Shown here: one piece after another, positions 14,615-23,573 of the stretch
Layout of the letters: the number at the start of each line of letters is the position of its first letter
Position numbering within the stretch: the stretch's first letter is position 1
DNA from: Anaerolineae bacterium
Lineage (GTDB): Bacteria; Chloroflexota; Anaerolineae; Aggregatilineales; Phototrophicaceae
Direction: 5' to 3'
Assembly: GCA_020849765.1 (NCBI GenBank)
Contig: JADLAY010000017.1
Span: forward strand, 1-44,905
Length of the DNA: 44,905 nt
The notes under the pieces: generated by a model
What the model was told of the DNA's origin: nothing
What the model saw: only the letters and a program-made list of their open reading frames with translations
Databases searched by the model: none
Position numbers and translations under genes: made by a program

Positions 14615-16906
14615 TCACGACAGCAGCAGATCGGCGACGCGGGCGATGCGCGAGGCCAGCCACCGGGGGAAGCGCTGGCGCAGCATCCACTCCGCGCCCG
14701 ATTCGCGCACGGGCAGCGGCACGACTTTGAGCGCGCGCGGGATGTTGTGATCGGCCAGGCTGGGCGCGTCGGGATGATCGAACACCTTCATGCCCAGACC
14801 GGGGTGGAACTTCCACGGGTAGCCACGCGGGCGCGGCGTCGGTCGGAACGGGTGCTGGTACTGATTCTCCGTCAACACCTGGCCATCGCCGTCGACCAGT
14901 TGCAGATCGATCTGCGCGCAGGCTTCCGGCGGCAGTGACCACGCCGCCGAAACGACGCGCTGTGAGCGATTCGGTGCCACGTCGCACGTCGATTGACCCT
15001 CCAGCAGCAGGTTACCCGTCGCATCGCGCGCCTGCCAGCGGACGGTCGCGTTCGGGTGATGCGCAGTCGTGTCGTTGAAGATCCACAAGGCACGTGGGCG
15101 GCGTCCGTCGTGTTCGAGCGCGACATGTAGCGGCTGCGAGGCCCGGCGCAGGGCGTCGTAACCGCCCTTCAGCTCGCGCCGCGCATCGATCACCCCGCAG
15201 CCGACCTGTGGCACCAGATCCGCCAGCCAGAAGTGGACATAGCCGCCGCAGATCGTCGCGCGCAGGCGGCGGAAGTGCTCGACCTGGAATTGGATCAGCT
15301 CGGCCTGATAAGCCCACAGCGCCTCGATGCCGCCTTCCAGGTGCGACAGGCTGTCCCACAGATCGGGGTACAGGCGCAGGGTCGATTCGGCGGCGGGCGC
15401 TTCGAAGCCGAACTCGGTGTTCAGCCGGTAGTGATGTTTGTAGATGTCGGTGTAGCGCCGCGTCCACAATGCGCCGTAATAGGTATGCACGTCGCCCGCG
15501 CGCTTCCAGTCGCCCTCAAGCTGGCCAGAGCAGATGAAGACCGGGCGCGTCGGGTCTTGCTCGGTGGCCTGCGCATAGAGCGCCGGATCGGGGCTTTTTT
15601 CGACGTTCTGGCGGCGGGCGAAGACCATCGTCGGCTCGTTGTGGCAGGCCCACGTCATGACCGACGGGTGATTGCCGAGCAGATCGATCATCTCGCTCAG
15701 CATCGTGCGGGCGCGCTGCTCGAAGGCGGGCGACGTCTCTTGCACCCAGTTCAGCTCGAAGTCCTGCCAGACGAGCATCCCGGCGCGGTCGCACAGATCG
15801 TAGAGTTCCGGCGGCGAGACGTGGACGTGCACGCGCAGCAGATTGAGGTTGGCCTCGCGCGCCAGCATCACGTCGCGCGCCATCGACTCGCGATCTGCCT
15901 GGGACAGATAGATGGCGGGCATATACGACGAGCCGCGCACGAACAGAGGACGCTCGTTGACAACATACGTGAAGCGATCCGGCGCGCGCTCCAAGCGCAC
16001 GGTGCGCACGCCGAACGTCTCCTGCTGCGCGCTCAATGTCGCACCATCCACGCCAGTCAGCGTCGTCTCCAGGCCGTACAGATTCGGCGCGCCATGATCC
16101 CAGGGCCACCACAGGCGCGGCTCGTGGATGTGCAGCGTCTGCTCGACGTGATGGACGCCCGGCGGCAGGCTGATCTCGCGCGCCGCGGCGACGCCGTTAT
16201 CCGCATCATCTTCGGCGAAGGCGCGAAGCTCGAGTCTGCCCTGCCAGGTCTCGCCCGTCATGTTGGCGATCGTGTAGCGCAGATCGACCTGCCCATCGAG
16301 CGCCGTACGGATGCGCACGCGATCGAGGCTGACGCCCGCATCCAGCAGCAGCCAGACGGGCCGCCAGATGCCGATCGGGTTGACGTCCGGCGGCACGACG
16401 CCCTCGCCGTGCTCGTACAGGCCTTTGACCAGCCCGCGAATGACGTGATCGGTCGGGTAGGTGCCGTGCGGATTGGGCGCATCCCACGGCGAGGTGACGC
16501 GCACGGTCAGCCGGTTCTCGCCGGGGCGCAGCAGACGGGTCACGTCCAGGTTGAACGGCGCGAAATGCCCCTCATGCTCCCCGGCGAACTGCCCGTTGAC
16601 CCAGACGGTCGCAAAGTAGTCGACACCCTCGAAGCGCAGCCGCGCGCGCTGGTACGCCACGTCCGGCAGGCTGAAGACGCGCTCGTAGATCCACGCCTGC
16701 TCGTTGATCGCGCGCAGGTGGCTGCCCCAGTACGGCCGGTCGGGATTGAGCGCGGGCTGCAAATGCGCGCACTCCGGCACGCTGATCCAGTCGCCGGTCG
16801 GCGGCGCGTCCGGCGCATTGAGCGGGGCGGATCGCACGCGCCAGTCACCGCTCAAACGGATTGGCGGCAGCAGGATTTCGCTTGTGCGTGGGGGTGAAAT
16901 CGTCAT
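14615..16906 (-). CDS. Glycoside hydrolase family 2, beta-mannosidase-like
   Basis: 763 residues. The domains run in GH2 order: an N-terminal sugar-binding jelly roll (RLSGDWRVRSAPLNAPD...FEGVDYFATVWVNGQFAGEHEGHFAPFNLDVT), an immunoglobulin-like domain, then the TIM barrel. The acid/base glutamate is E424 in WACHNEP and the nucleophile fits E498 in NTEFGFEAP. Enzymes with this pattern hydrolyse beta-mannosides or related beta-glycosides. No signal peptide is seen, so it probably acts on imported oligosaccharides in the cytosol. The GH130 and GT4 genes on the same strand support a mannose-related context, though they are separated by a terminator and are not one operon. Confidence 0.9.
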   Translation of the reverse strand: MTISPPRTSEILLPPIRLSGDWRVRSAPLNAPDAPPTGDWISVPECAHLQPALNPDRPYWGSHLRAINEQAWIYERVFSLPDVAYQRARLRFEGVDYFATVWVNGQFAGEHEGHFAPFNLDVTRLLRPGENRLTVRVTSPWDAPNPHGTYPTDHVIRGLVKGLYEHGEGVVPPDVNPIGIWRPVWLLLDAGVSLDRVRIRTALDGQVDLRYTIANMTGETWQGRLELRAFAEDDADNGVAAAREISLPPGVHHVEQTLHIHEPRLWWPWDHGAPNLYGLETTLTGVDGATLSAQQETFGVRTVRLERAPDRFTYVVNERPLFVRGSSYMPAIYLSQADRESMARDVMLAREANLNLLRVHVHVSPPELYDLCDRAGMLVWQDFELNWVQETSPAFEQRARTMLSEMIDLLGNHPSVMTWACHNEPTMVFARRQNVEKSPDPALYAQATEQDPTRPVFICSGQLEGDWKRAGDVHTYYGALWTRRYTDIYKHHYRLNTEFGFEAPAAESTLRLYPDLWDSLSHLEGGIEALWAYQAELIQFQVEHFRRLRATICGGYVHFWLADLVPQVGCGVIDARRELKGGYDALRRASQPLHVALEHDGRRPRALWIFNDTTAHHPNATVRWQARDATGNLLLEGQSTCDVAPNRSQRVVSAAWSLPPEACAQIDLQLVDGDGQVLTENQYQHPFRPTPRPRGYPWKFHPGLGMKVFDHPDAPSLADHNIPRALKVVPLPVRESGAEWMLRQRFPRWLASRIARVADLLLS

Positions 16907-16959
16907 GAGGGGTTACAGATCAGGTGCAAATACACGTCAAACGCGCGTAACTGTAGCAC

Positions 16960-17142
16960 ATTTGGTGGGTGGTTGGGTATTGGCGGTTGGCTTTTGGCGG
17001 TTAGCCGATAGCACCTAGCGGTTAGCCTTTAGCGGGAACCACAACAATCAACTCGGCGCGTTTTTGACTCATCCCTCGTTGCTCATCCCTCATCACCTTT
17101 TTCTGAGCACCGAGCACTGACCACTGAGCACCGAATTTTGAA
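16960..17142. repeat. Intergenic short direct repeats
   Basis: Between the GH2 start and the epimerase stop, imperfect units GGCGGTTGGC / GGCGGTTAGC / AGCGGTTAGC repeat. They are followed by CTCATCCCTC twice and by GAGCACCGAGCACTGACCACTGAGCACCGA-type repeats (given here in two units: GAGCACCGAGCACTGA and CCACTGAGCACCGA). Nothing here reads as a gene. It looks like dispersed low-complexity repeat DNA. Confidence 0.6.
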
Positions 17143-17143
17143 C

Positions 17144-18109
17144 TCAGAACCCGGAACCGGCCTCGCGGAACCATTCCCACGTCCGAGCCAGGCCTTCATG
17201 GAGCGGGATGGCGGGCGCGAAGCCGAGCAGATCGCGCGCCTTGCTGTTGTCGCAGTAGGTGACGCGCAGTTCCGTCGGCGGCGCAGGCACCCGCTTTTGG
17301 ATCGCCTGCCGCCCGGTCAGTTCTTCCAGAGCGTCGATGAATTCATTGAGCGTCGCCGGGGCGCCGTAGCCCAGGTTGATGATCTCGTAGCCGAGCGGGC
17401 GGTCGAGCGCGCGAATGACGCCGTCGACGATGTCGTCGATGTAGGTCCAATCGCGCTTGAGTTCGCCGTCGTCGTAGACCGTGATCGTCGAACCGTCCAT
17501 CAAGGCGCGCAGCACCATGATCGGCATCATGTCCGGGCGCCCGTGCGGGCCGTAGACGTTGAAGAAGCGCAGCACCGTCACCGGCAGCGCGAACAGGTTG
17601 TGGATGGCGTGGGCGAGCAGTTCCGCCGAGCGCTTGCTGGCCGGGTACGGCGCGAGCGGACGGTCGGCGCTCATCGTCTCCACGAACGGCACCGGCGACG
17701 TGTTGCCATAGACCGACGAGGTCGACGCGAGCACGAACTGCTCGACGCTCGCCCTGCGCGCCGCCTCGAGCAGATTGAGCGTGCCGTTGACGTTGACGTC
17801 GAAGTAGAGATGCGCACGTTCGATGCTGGCGCGCACGTTCGCCATCGCCGCCAGGTGGCAGATGCGGCGCACGTCATGTTCGGCCAGCGTCTGTTGAATC
17901 AGCTCGGCGTCGCGCACGTCACCCTCGATGATCGTCACCAGCGGGTGATCTTTGAAGTCGCGGATGTTCTCGCGCTTGAGGTGCGCCGGGTAGCTGTCGT
18001 TCAGGTTGTCGATCACGACGACGCGCCGCTCCAGTGCCAGCAGCCGCCGTGCCACGTGGCTGCCGATGAAGCCCGCCCCGCCCGTGATCAATGTCGCATC
18101 CATGCCCAT
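17144..18109 (-). CDS. NAD-dependent nucleotide-sugar epimerase (UDP-glucuronate/UDP-glucose 4-epimerase-like)
   Basis: 321 residues. This is an extended short-chain dehydrogenase: NAD-binding TLITGGAGFIGSHVARRL, then IDNLNDSYPAHLKRENI as in UDP-glucuronate 4-epimerases, the active-site TSSVYG and YPASKRSAE (YxxxK), and RFFNVYGPHGRPDM for substrate binding. The protein should supply an epimerised UDP-sugar for cell-surface glycans. The exact sugar is uncertain. Two in-frame ATGs (18109 and 18103) are possible; GAGG fits either. The gene sits between GH2 and GH130 genes on the same strand. Confidence 0.9.
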   Translation of the reverse strand: MGMDATLITGGAGFIGSHVARRLLALERRVVVIDNLNDSYPAHLKRENIRDFKDHPLVTIIEGDVRDAELIQQTLAEHDVRRICHLAAMANVRASIERAHLYFDVNVNGTLNLLEAARRASVEQFVLASTSSVYGNTSPVPFVETMSADRPLAPYPASKRSAELLAHAIHNLFALPVTVLRFFNVYGPHGRPDMMPIMVLRALMDGSTITVYDDGELKRDWTYIDDIVDGVIRALDRPLGYEIINLGYGAPATLNEFIDALEELTGRQAIQKRVPAPPTELRVTYCDNSKARDLLGFAPAIPLHEGLARTWEWFREAGSGF

Positions 18110-18216
18110 GCTGCCTCGCGTGTAGAGGATCGGGCGCTATTGTCGCACACATGCGCGCCGGATGTCAGGGGCGTACGGGAAGCGGCGGGGGAACGGAAGA
18201 CAATCAATCGATCAGA

Positions 18217-18245
18217 GCAAAACGCCGGGCGAGATACCCGGCGCT
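18217..18245 (-). terminator. Rho-independent terminator after GH130 gene
   Basis: On the minus strand a CGCCGGG/CCCGGCG hairpin (18237-18243 with 18223-18229) is followed by TTTT at 18222-18219. It lies about 100 bases downstream of the GH130 stop and separates it from the epimerase gene. Confidence 0.75.
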
Positions 18246-18340
18246 TGCTCAAGCCTGGACATGTTCGTTATTGGGAGTCGAGGCCTGGCGCAGCATACAG
18301 CGGCGCCAGGTACTGATCCCGCAATACGGTTGTGACCGCC

Positions 18341-19339
18341 CTAACGGCTGGCCGCGGTCTCGGTTGCCATGGCGGTGTTGCTCTCCAGCTTGCCACGCTC
18401 GTGCAGCCAATCGAGCAGTTCGCGGATGCTGCCCCGTGCCAGCGCCATGCTCGTATCCGCCGCGCCGTAGTAGAGATTGATCGTGTCGCCATCGTCGCCG
18501 ATGGTGTAGCCGCACGGGAAGACCACGTTGCCGACGTCACCCTCGCGCTCGTAAGTCATCTCCGGGCCGAAGACCCAGGCATCGCCACGGCGCAGGCACT
18601 GCTCAGGATTGTCGAGATCGAACAACGCCAGGCCGAGCCGGTAGATGCAGCCTGCTGCCGTCTGGCGCACACCGTGATAGATCATCAACCAGCCCTCATC
18701 CGTCTCGATCGGTGGCGGTGACAGGCCGATCTTGTTGGCGTCCCACCAGGCGCCGCGCCGCGCCTCCAGGATGATCTTGTGATCGCCCCAGTGCGAGAGA
18801 TCGGATGAGTACGAGATCCAGATGTGCGCGCCCCAATTGGACACAGGCCGGTGGATCAGCGCCCACTGCCCGCGAATGCGCCGGGGCAGCAGCGCCGCAT
18901 CTTTGTCTTCCGGCGGCATGACGACGCCATAACGCTCGAAGTGCTTGAAGTCGCGCGTGGCCGCCAAAGACACACCCGGCCCGCCATACGAATAGGACGT
19001 ATAGGCGATCATGTACTGGTTCATTTCCGGCACGAAGGTGATGCGTGGGTCTTCAATGCCCCAAACTTCCTCCGGGTAGTGGTCGGGGTCAGCCAGCAGC
19101 GTCGGCTGCGGGTCGACCTCCCAATCGCTCACCCCGTTACGCGAGCGCGCCGCGCATAAATGCGAGTGGCCGCGCATATCTTCCACCCGGCACAGAAGCA
19201 AAGTCGTGCCGTCGGGCAGACGCGTCACCCCGGCGTTGAAGATCGTGCTCGCCTCGTAGGGCCAGTCCGCCGCCGTGAGAATGGGGTTCTGATTTTCGCG
19301 GTGAAACAGTGTCATGACATGTTGATTGCGAAAGGGCAT
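18341..19339 (-). CDS. Glycoside hydrolase family 130 (beta-mannoside phosphorylase-like)
   Basis: 332 residues, the normal GH130 length. ATG at 19339 has AGGAG eight bases upstream. The five-bladed propeller shows the family hallmarks: GVTRLPDGTTLLLCRVED, VWGIEDPRITFVPE (E96-D97-P98-R99, with the catalytic aspartate region), ALIHRPVS, then LMIYHGVR and the C-terminal INLYYGAADTSMALA. GH130 enzymes phosphorolyse or hydrolyse beta-1,4- or beta-1,2-mannosides. Starting 92 bases after the GT4-fusion stop on the same strand, it is probably co-transcribed with it, a pairing found in many bacteria. The substrate cannot be fixed here. Confidence 0.92.
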   Translation of the reverse strand: MPFRNQHVMTLFHRENQNPILTAADWPYEASTIFNAGVTRLPDGTTLLLCRVEDMRGHSHLCAARSRNGVSDWEVDPQPTLLADPDHYPEEVWGIEDPRITFVPEMNQYMIAYTSYSYGGPGVSLAATRDFKHFERYGVVMPPEDKDAALLPRRIRGQWALIHRPVSNWGAHIWISYSSDLSHWGDHKIILEARRGAWWDANKIGLSPPPIETDEGWLMIYHGVRQTAAGCIYRLGLALFDLDNPEQCLRRGDAWVFGPEMTYEREGDVGNVVFPCGYTIGDDGDTINLYYGAADTSMALARGSIRELLDWLHERGKLESNTAMATETAASR

Positions 19340-19431
19340 ACAACGAACTCCTGCAATTGCGGTTCGTTACCGATGCCCTTAGCTTAGGCCCTTTCTCGCC
19401 TAAATAAACAAAAGCCTCTCGGACATCTCGG

Positions 19432-21753
19432 TCAGTGGCCCAGCGCGAGCGTTGGCCGGTAGGTTGGCTCATCCTGCTCGCGCAGCTGAGCAACCGACAT
19501 CAGATGCTCGGACGGCTGCAACTCCGCCCAGGTGAGCAAATACGCCAGCGTCGATTCGGCGCCCTGATTCTGATTGACCGACGTCGGATGCAGGCCATCA
19601 CGGCAGCCGCCCGTCGCCGGGTCATAGACTGAAAGCCCCAGGTCGTTGTGCCCCAGGAACCATTCAAGGGCGCACCACGCGTCCTCGTACCAGGCCATGT
19701 CGCCGGTAATCCGGTACGCTTCCAGGCAGGCGGAGACCATGCCATGTGCCTCGACCGGCTGCTGATCGAAATAGGCGCGCGTTTGGAGGCGATGATAGAA
19801 ACCGCCGTTGCCGATGAAGCTGAAGTGCCCACTCTTAGCTCGCTGGGCATCCGCCAGCCAGCGGAGCGACGTCATGCCAACGTCGATCATGTCGAGCCGG
19901 TTCATCGACTGGCCGCAGAGCAGCAGCGCGTGCGGCAGCTTGGCATTCGAATAGCTGACGACGTCTTCATACCACAACCAGTCATCGCCCTTCGTGCGCG
20001 TGTAGAGATCCATCAGGCGCTCGGCCAGGATCGTCTGCACATTGTGCGCGACGCGGTCACCGGAATAGCGGCGTAGATATTCGTGCAAGCCGAGCAGCGT
20101 GAAGGCCCAGGCGCGCGGCGAGCTGAAATCGAGTGTGCTCGGCAGCGCCAGTTCAAAGATCTGGCTGGCAACGCCGTGCATCCCCTCATGCTTCGAACGG
20201 CCCAACACCGTCCCCAGGCTCCATAACGAACGCGCGTGGCTATCTTCGGAGCCGACCTCCTCCAGCCAGCGCCGGTCGTAGGACAGGAAATTGCGGAAGC
20301 GGCCGTTTTCATGGTTGAAGGCATGCGCCAGGAAGGCCAGGTAACGCGAAGCCAGGTATTCGACATCTTCGGCCACTTCCGGCGCGTTCGCCTCCAGCAG
20401 CGTCGTGAGCAGGAGCGCGCGGGCGTTATCGTCGGTGCTGTAGCCTTCACTGTAGTTGGGCACGGTGTAGGTGGCGTGCTGCAGCAGGCCGGTGTCGTCC
20501 GTCATGTGCTTGAGGTGATCGAGCTTGAGCGGCGGCAGCCCGACCGGACGATCGTCCTTGCGCACGACGTAGATGCGCGGCGAAGCCGTCCATTCCTCAC
20601 GTGCCCGTTCGAAGCTCTCGACGTAGCGGCGCGCCACCTCCGACCAGATCATCTCACGCCCCTGCAGGTAGGCGCGCTTGCGCATGGCGTGGCGTTCGGC
20701 GTCGTTATCGAGCAGATAATTCACCTGCTGCGCGATCGCGTCCGCATCGTGGAAGGGGACGCTGATGCCGCGCCCGTCCGCCAACAGATCCTGTGCGTAC
20801 CAGTACGGCGTCGAGATGACCGCCTTGCCTGCTCCGACGGTGTAGGCGAGCGTGCCGGACGTGATCTGCGCCGGGTTGAGGTACGGCGTCAGGTAGATAT
20901 CCGCCGCGCCGATGTATTCGATCAACTCTCCCAGCGTGACGAACCAATCGTGAAAGATGACATGTTCGCTGACGCCCTTGTCGCGCGCCAACTGCTGGAG
21001 ACTCTCGCGGTAGCTCTCACCCTCGTGGCGCACGACGTTGGGATGAGTCGCACCGAGCACCAGATAGACGGTGTTCGGATGCTGCCTGACGATCTCCGGC
21101 AGCGCCTCGATCACATACTCGATGCCCTTGTTGGCCGACAGCAGGCCGAACGTGAGCAGCACATTCTTGCCCTCGACGCCGAACTTATCCTTGTAGAAGT
21201 TGGGGTCGACGAACGGAACGTCCGGGATGCCGTGCGGGATCAGATCGATCTTGGATGACGGCACACGGTAGATCTTCTTCAGGAAGTCCAGGCCGTGCTC
21301 GCTCATGACGACCATGCGATTCGAAAGCCGCGCCAGTTCACTGATGACTTCGCGCTGGTTGAAGTCGGGATCTTTCAGAACCGTATGCAGCGTCGTGACG
21401 ACCGGGATGCGAAGTTCGCGCAGCAACCGGAGGATGTAGCTGCCCGCCGGGCCGCCAAAGATGCCGTATTCGTGCTGCAAACAGACCAGATCGACGTTGT
21501 TGACGTTGAGGAAATCCGCCGTCTGCCGGTAGGAGGCCGGATCTTGCTCCATGATCTCGAAGCGCACTTCGGGCGGATAGTCGTAGCTCGCCTCGGCATC
21601 GGTGACGGGTACGGCGAAACAATTGATCTGCGGAAATTCCGCCGCGACAGCCCCACGTAGATCGCTGGTGAAGGTCGCGATCCCGCACTGCCGCGGCAGG
21701 TATGTGCCAATGAAAGCCACCCGTTTCAGGCTGGCGCGTGACGACTGCTTCAT
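19432..21753 (-). CDS. GT4 glycosyltransferase fused to a C-terminal alpha-helical (glycosidase-like) domain
   Basis: 773 residues from ATG at 21753, with GGAG eight bases upstream; the longer frame to 21816 lacks such a site. Residues about 1-420 are a GT-B transferase of family 4: RVAFIGTYLPRQCGIATFTSDL, CLQHEYGIFGG, VTTLHTVLKDP, LIPHGIPDVPF, VLLTFGLLSANKGIEYVIEAL. At the usual EX7E position the sequence is ITSGTLAYTVGAGKAVISTP, so the canonical glutamates are not visible. From about 440 to 770 a helical repeat domain (HMTDDTGLLQHATYTVPNYSEGYSTDDNARALLL...) resembles an (alpha/alpha)6 barrel. It probably builds or remodels mannose-containing glycan together with the GH130 enzyme. Confidence 0.85.
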   Translation of the reverse strand: MKQSSRASLKRVAFIGTYLPRQCGIATFTSDLRGAVAAEFPQINCFAVPVTDAEASYDYPPEVRFEIMEQDPASYRQTADFLNVNNVDLVCLQHEYGIFGGPAGSYILRLLRELRIPVVTTLHTVLKDPDFNQREVISELARLSNRMVVMSEHGLDFLKKIYRVPSSKIDLIPHGIPDVPFVDPNFYKDKFGVEGKNVLLTFGLLSANKGIEYVIEALPEIVRQHPNTVYLVLGATHPNVVRHEGESYRESLQQLARDKGVSEHVIFHDWFVTLGELIEYIGAADIYLTPYLNPAQITSGTLAYTVGAGKAVISTPYWYAQDLLADGRGISVPFHDADAIAQQVNYLLDNDAERHAMRKRAYLQGREMIWSEVARRYVESFERAREEWTASPRIYVVRKDDRPVGLPPLKLDHLKHMTDDTGLLQHATYTVPNYSEGYSTDDNARALLLTTLLEANAPEVAEDVEYLASRYLAFLAHAFNHENGRFRNFLSYDRRWLEEVGSEDSHARSLWSLGTVLGRSKHEGMHGVASQIFELALPSTLDFSSPRAWAFTLLGLHEYLRRYSGDRVAHNVQTILAERLMDLYTRTKGDDWLWYEDVVSYSNAKLPHALLLCGQSMNRLDMIDVGMTSLRWLADAQRAKSGHFSFIGNGGFYHRLQTRAYFDQQPVEAHGMVSACLEAYRITGDMAWYEDAWCALEWFLGHNDLGLSVYDPATGGCRDGLHPTSVNQNQGAESTLAYLLTWAELQPSEHLMSVAQLREQDEPTYRPTLALGH

Positions 21754-21926
21754 CCCATACACTCCATTTTTTCTATCGTCAAGTGTATGCCGATGACTTC
21801 GCGCGCGCCTGCACATGTAGCCTATTTTCGTCTAGGCCATCAGGCTACATTGTTTGTTCTGCGCTTTGGAAATGAGGTTAAGTTTTAGTGTCGATGGGCG
21901 CGAATCATCCGCACTGCCAGCGGGAC

Positions 21927-22334
21927 TTACTCCTCGCCATCAATCGGTTCATACGAGGACAGTGCCAGCGTATTGCCTTCAGGATCGCGCACGGTGGTGT
22001 AGCGTTGTCCATCGCCCTCGTCGATTACGCCGCTGACGAGGCTGCCGCCGTTACCTGTGACGCGAACGAGCGCGGCCTCCAGCGCCGCATGATCGCCCAG
22101 GTAGAAGTTGATCAGCGCGCCGCCGCTGCTCGGCACGTGTGCCGGTGACTGCACCAGGGAGACGCCCGGCGCACGCAGAGCCTTATCCGACGCGAGCAGC
22201 ACGGCGATGCGCATGTCCGGGCTGTCGTCATATTGCGGCGTCTCGGCCAGGTCAAATACGGCACGATAAAACGCCAGGGCGCGATCCAGTTCGTGCACGG
22301 GGATTTCAATCCACGAGGGGTAAAGCTGCGTCAT
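21927..22334 (-). CDS. VOC-superfamily (glyoxalase-like) protein
   Basis: 135 residues, two beta-alpha-beta-beta-beta units. The start MTQLYPSWIEIPVHELDRALAFYRAVFDL is a typical VOC opening, and the second unit ends with TTVRDPEGNTLALSS. Members bind a divalent metal and act on diverse small molecules (lyases, dioxygenases, resistance proteins). The specific reaction is unknown. It lies downstream of a lone ATG with GGAG about 12 bases upstream. Confidence 0.85.
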   Translation of the reverse strand: MTQLYPSWIEIPVHELDRALAFYRAVFDLAETPQYDDSPDMRIAVLLASDKALRAPGVSLVQSPAHVPSSGGALINFYLGDHAALEAALVRVTGNGGSLVSGVIDEGDGQRYTTVRDPEGNTLALSSYEPIDGEE

Positions 22335-22404
22335 CGTCTTCGATGCTCCAGATCACTCGATAGGGTTATTGGTGCAGAAATCGACGCAAGAGCCGCGGAA
22401 ACTG

Positions 22405-22710
22405 CTAGGCGCCTTCCGGCACGGGTTCGCCCGCATAGGCGAGAATGATCTGCTCGCGGGGGATGCCGGCATCGAGCAAAGCGTCGACGATGGGTTCACT
22501 GTTGTCGTCATACTCGATAACGATGCGATTTCCAACGAGGCGGACAACACTACTCGTCACGATACTACGTTCATTCGCGGGTGCGCGCACGATGTCGATC
22601 ACGGAAAACAGGCGCTCGTCAGCAGTCACAGCCAGGTACGAGTCGAAGTTCTCGCCCTCGACGGCGTAGGCTTCCAGTGTCTCTCTCACGATTCGGGATA
22701 AGGAATCCAA
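22405..22710 (-). CDS. xisI: XisI-family protein (copy 1)
   Basis: 101 residues. The start is TTG at 22710, inside the end of xisH (25-base overlap), with AGGAG eight bases upstream. It matches XisI (fdxN-element excision controlling factor): an N-terminal helix (LSRIVRETLEAYAVEG), a beta sheet (RIVIEYDDNSEPIVDALLDAG) and the family end IPREQIILAYAG. XisI proteins accompany XisH in cyanobacteria and Chloroflexota; the name comes from heterocyst DNA excision, but the pair is widespread where no such element exists. Its 3' end is nearly identical to that of copy 2. Confidence 0.85.
   Translation of the reverse strand: MDSLSRIVRETLEAYAVEGENFDSYLAVTADERLFSVIDIVRAPANERSIVTSSVVRLVGNRIVIEYDDNSEPIVDALLDAGIPREQIILAYAGEPVPEGA
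22409..22490. repeat. Direct repeat A: shared 3' end of the xisI copies
   Basis: 71 identical bases at 22409-22479 and 23224-23294, then one mismatch and about ten more matches. The repeat encodes the same C-terminal 26 residues in both XisI proteins and suggests recent duplication or gene conversion. Confidence 0.9.
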
Positions 22711-23108
22711 CGCACTATCTCCTGAACTTTCGGATCGAATACGACCAGGCGGATCTGCGCTTCAGTCAACACGAGTCTACCGATGGGCTCCGACAAAATG
22801 CCCGCATATGCGTCTGATGAGACCGCGAGATACAAGAATTGCCCGTCAATTCCAATATACTTCATTGCGGCTCGGTAGAGAAGATACTGACCAATGGCAT
22901 TCCGCAGGGCCAGGACGGGCGACCATGTATTGACGATTTCCTTGACTTCTACAAACGTGACACTGCCTGTTTCTGGTTTCAGAGCGCGAATATCGACCCA
23001 GATGCGTCGTTTTCCCACACGAATTACGGGTTGTGTATTCGTGACGATCCAGCCATCCTTCTGAAGGGCCGCAACGACTGTGTTGTGATGCTCATCTCTT
23101 CTGGGCAA
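22686..23108 (-). CDS. xisH: XisH-family protein (endonuclease-like)
   Basis: 140 residues. TTG at 23108 is the start because it gives the conserved family opening MPRRDEHHNTVVAALQKDGW; AGGA lies upstream. A PD-(D/E)xK-like nuclease core is visible: WVDIRA (D39) and TFVEVKEIVN (E54-V-K56), then IGQYLLYRAAM and EPIGRLVLTEAQIRLVVFDPK. XisH is normally 135-140 residues and pairs with XisI, as here. The nuclease activity is inferred from the motif; the biological role outside fdxN excision is not settled. Confidence 0.88.
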   Translation of the reverse strand: MPRRDEHHNTVVAALQKDGWIVTNTQPVIRVGKRRIWVDIRALKPETGSVTFVEVKEIVNTWSPVLALRNAIGQYLLYRAAMKYIGIDGQFLYLAVSSDAYAGILSEPIGRLVLTEAQIRLVVFDPKVQEIVRWIPYPES

Positions 23109-23219
23109 AGCCGTGTCCTATGTTCAGAGTGCGCGGATGTTCGAACCACACAACAAGATGATTCTGCCCCGTACTGTTCCTCATCGTGCATCACAGGCAC
23201 CATCGGAGAGTGCGACGTT

Positions 23220-23522
23220 CTACGCGCCTTCCGGCACGGGTTCGCCCGCATAGGCGAGAATGATCTGCTCGCGGGGGATGCCGGCATCGAGCAAGGCGTC
23301 GACGAGCGGCTTATTGGTGTTGTCGCATTCGATAACAATCGAATCGCCGATGATCTGAGCGACCAGTGCAGTAGAAACCACGCGACCACTCCGAGTATTG
23401 CCCACACCAGTCACGACCAGTTGGTCACCATCAGCGCTGGTCGTCAGATAGGTGTAGCCGTTGAAGCCCTTTTTGGCGTAGGTCGCCATCACGCTCTTGA
23501 GCGTTTCCTTCAGTGAATCCAT
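23220..23522 (-). CDS. xisI: XisI-family protein (copy 2)
   Basis: 100 residues from ATG at 23522, with GAGGA seven bases upstream. It is a second XisI paralogue: MDSLKETLKSVMATYAKKGF, then SIVIECDNTNKPLVDALLDAG and the same C-terminus as copy 1. The N-terminal two thirds differ considerably from copy 1. It lies 111 bases upstream of xisH, so the transcription order is xisI-xisH-xisI. A XisH flanked by two XisI genes is unusual and may mean alternative partners. Confidence 0.85.
   Translation of the reverse strand: MDSLKETLKSVMATYAKKGFNGYTYLTTSADGDQLVVTGVGNTRSGRVVSTALVAQIIGDSIVIECDNTNKPLVDALLDAGIPREQIILAYAGEPVPEGA
23224..23305. repeat. Direct repeat B: shared 3' end of the xisI copies
   Basis: Second copy of the repeat described at 22409-22490; identical over 71 bases. 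Confidence 0.9.
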
Positions 23523-23573
23523 TGCACTATCCTCAAGACCTCACGGTCTCTTTTTGTGCCAGGAATCCTTCAC

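Noticed and set aside
15233..16897. 554-codon plus-strand open frame
   Set aside because: It is the antisense shadow of the GH2 gene; no recognisable domain.
22405..23522. fdxN-type excision element
   Set aside because: No recombinase XisF, attachment sites or nif genes occur; only XisH/XisI are present.
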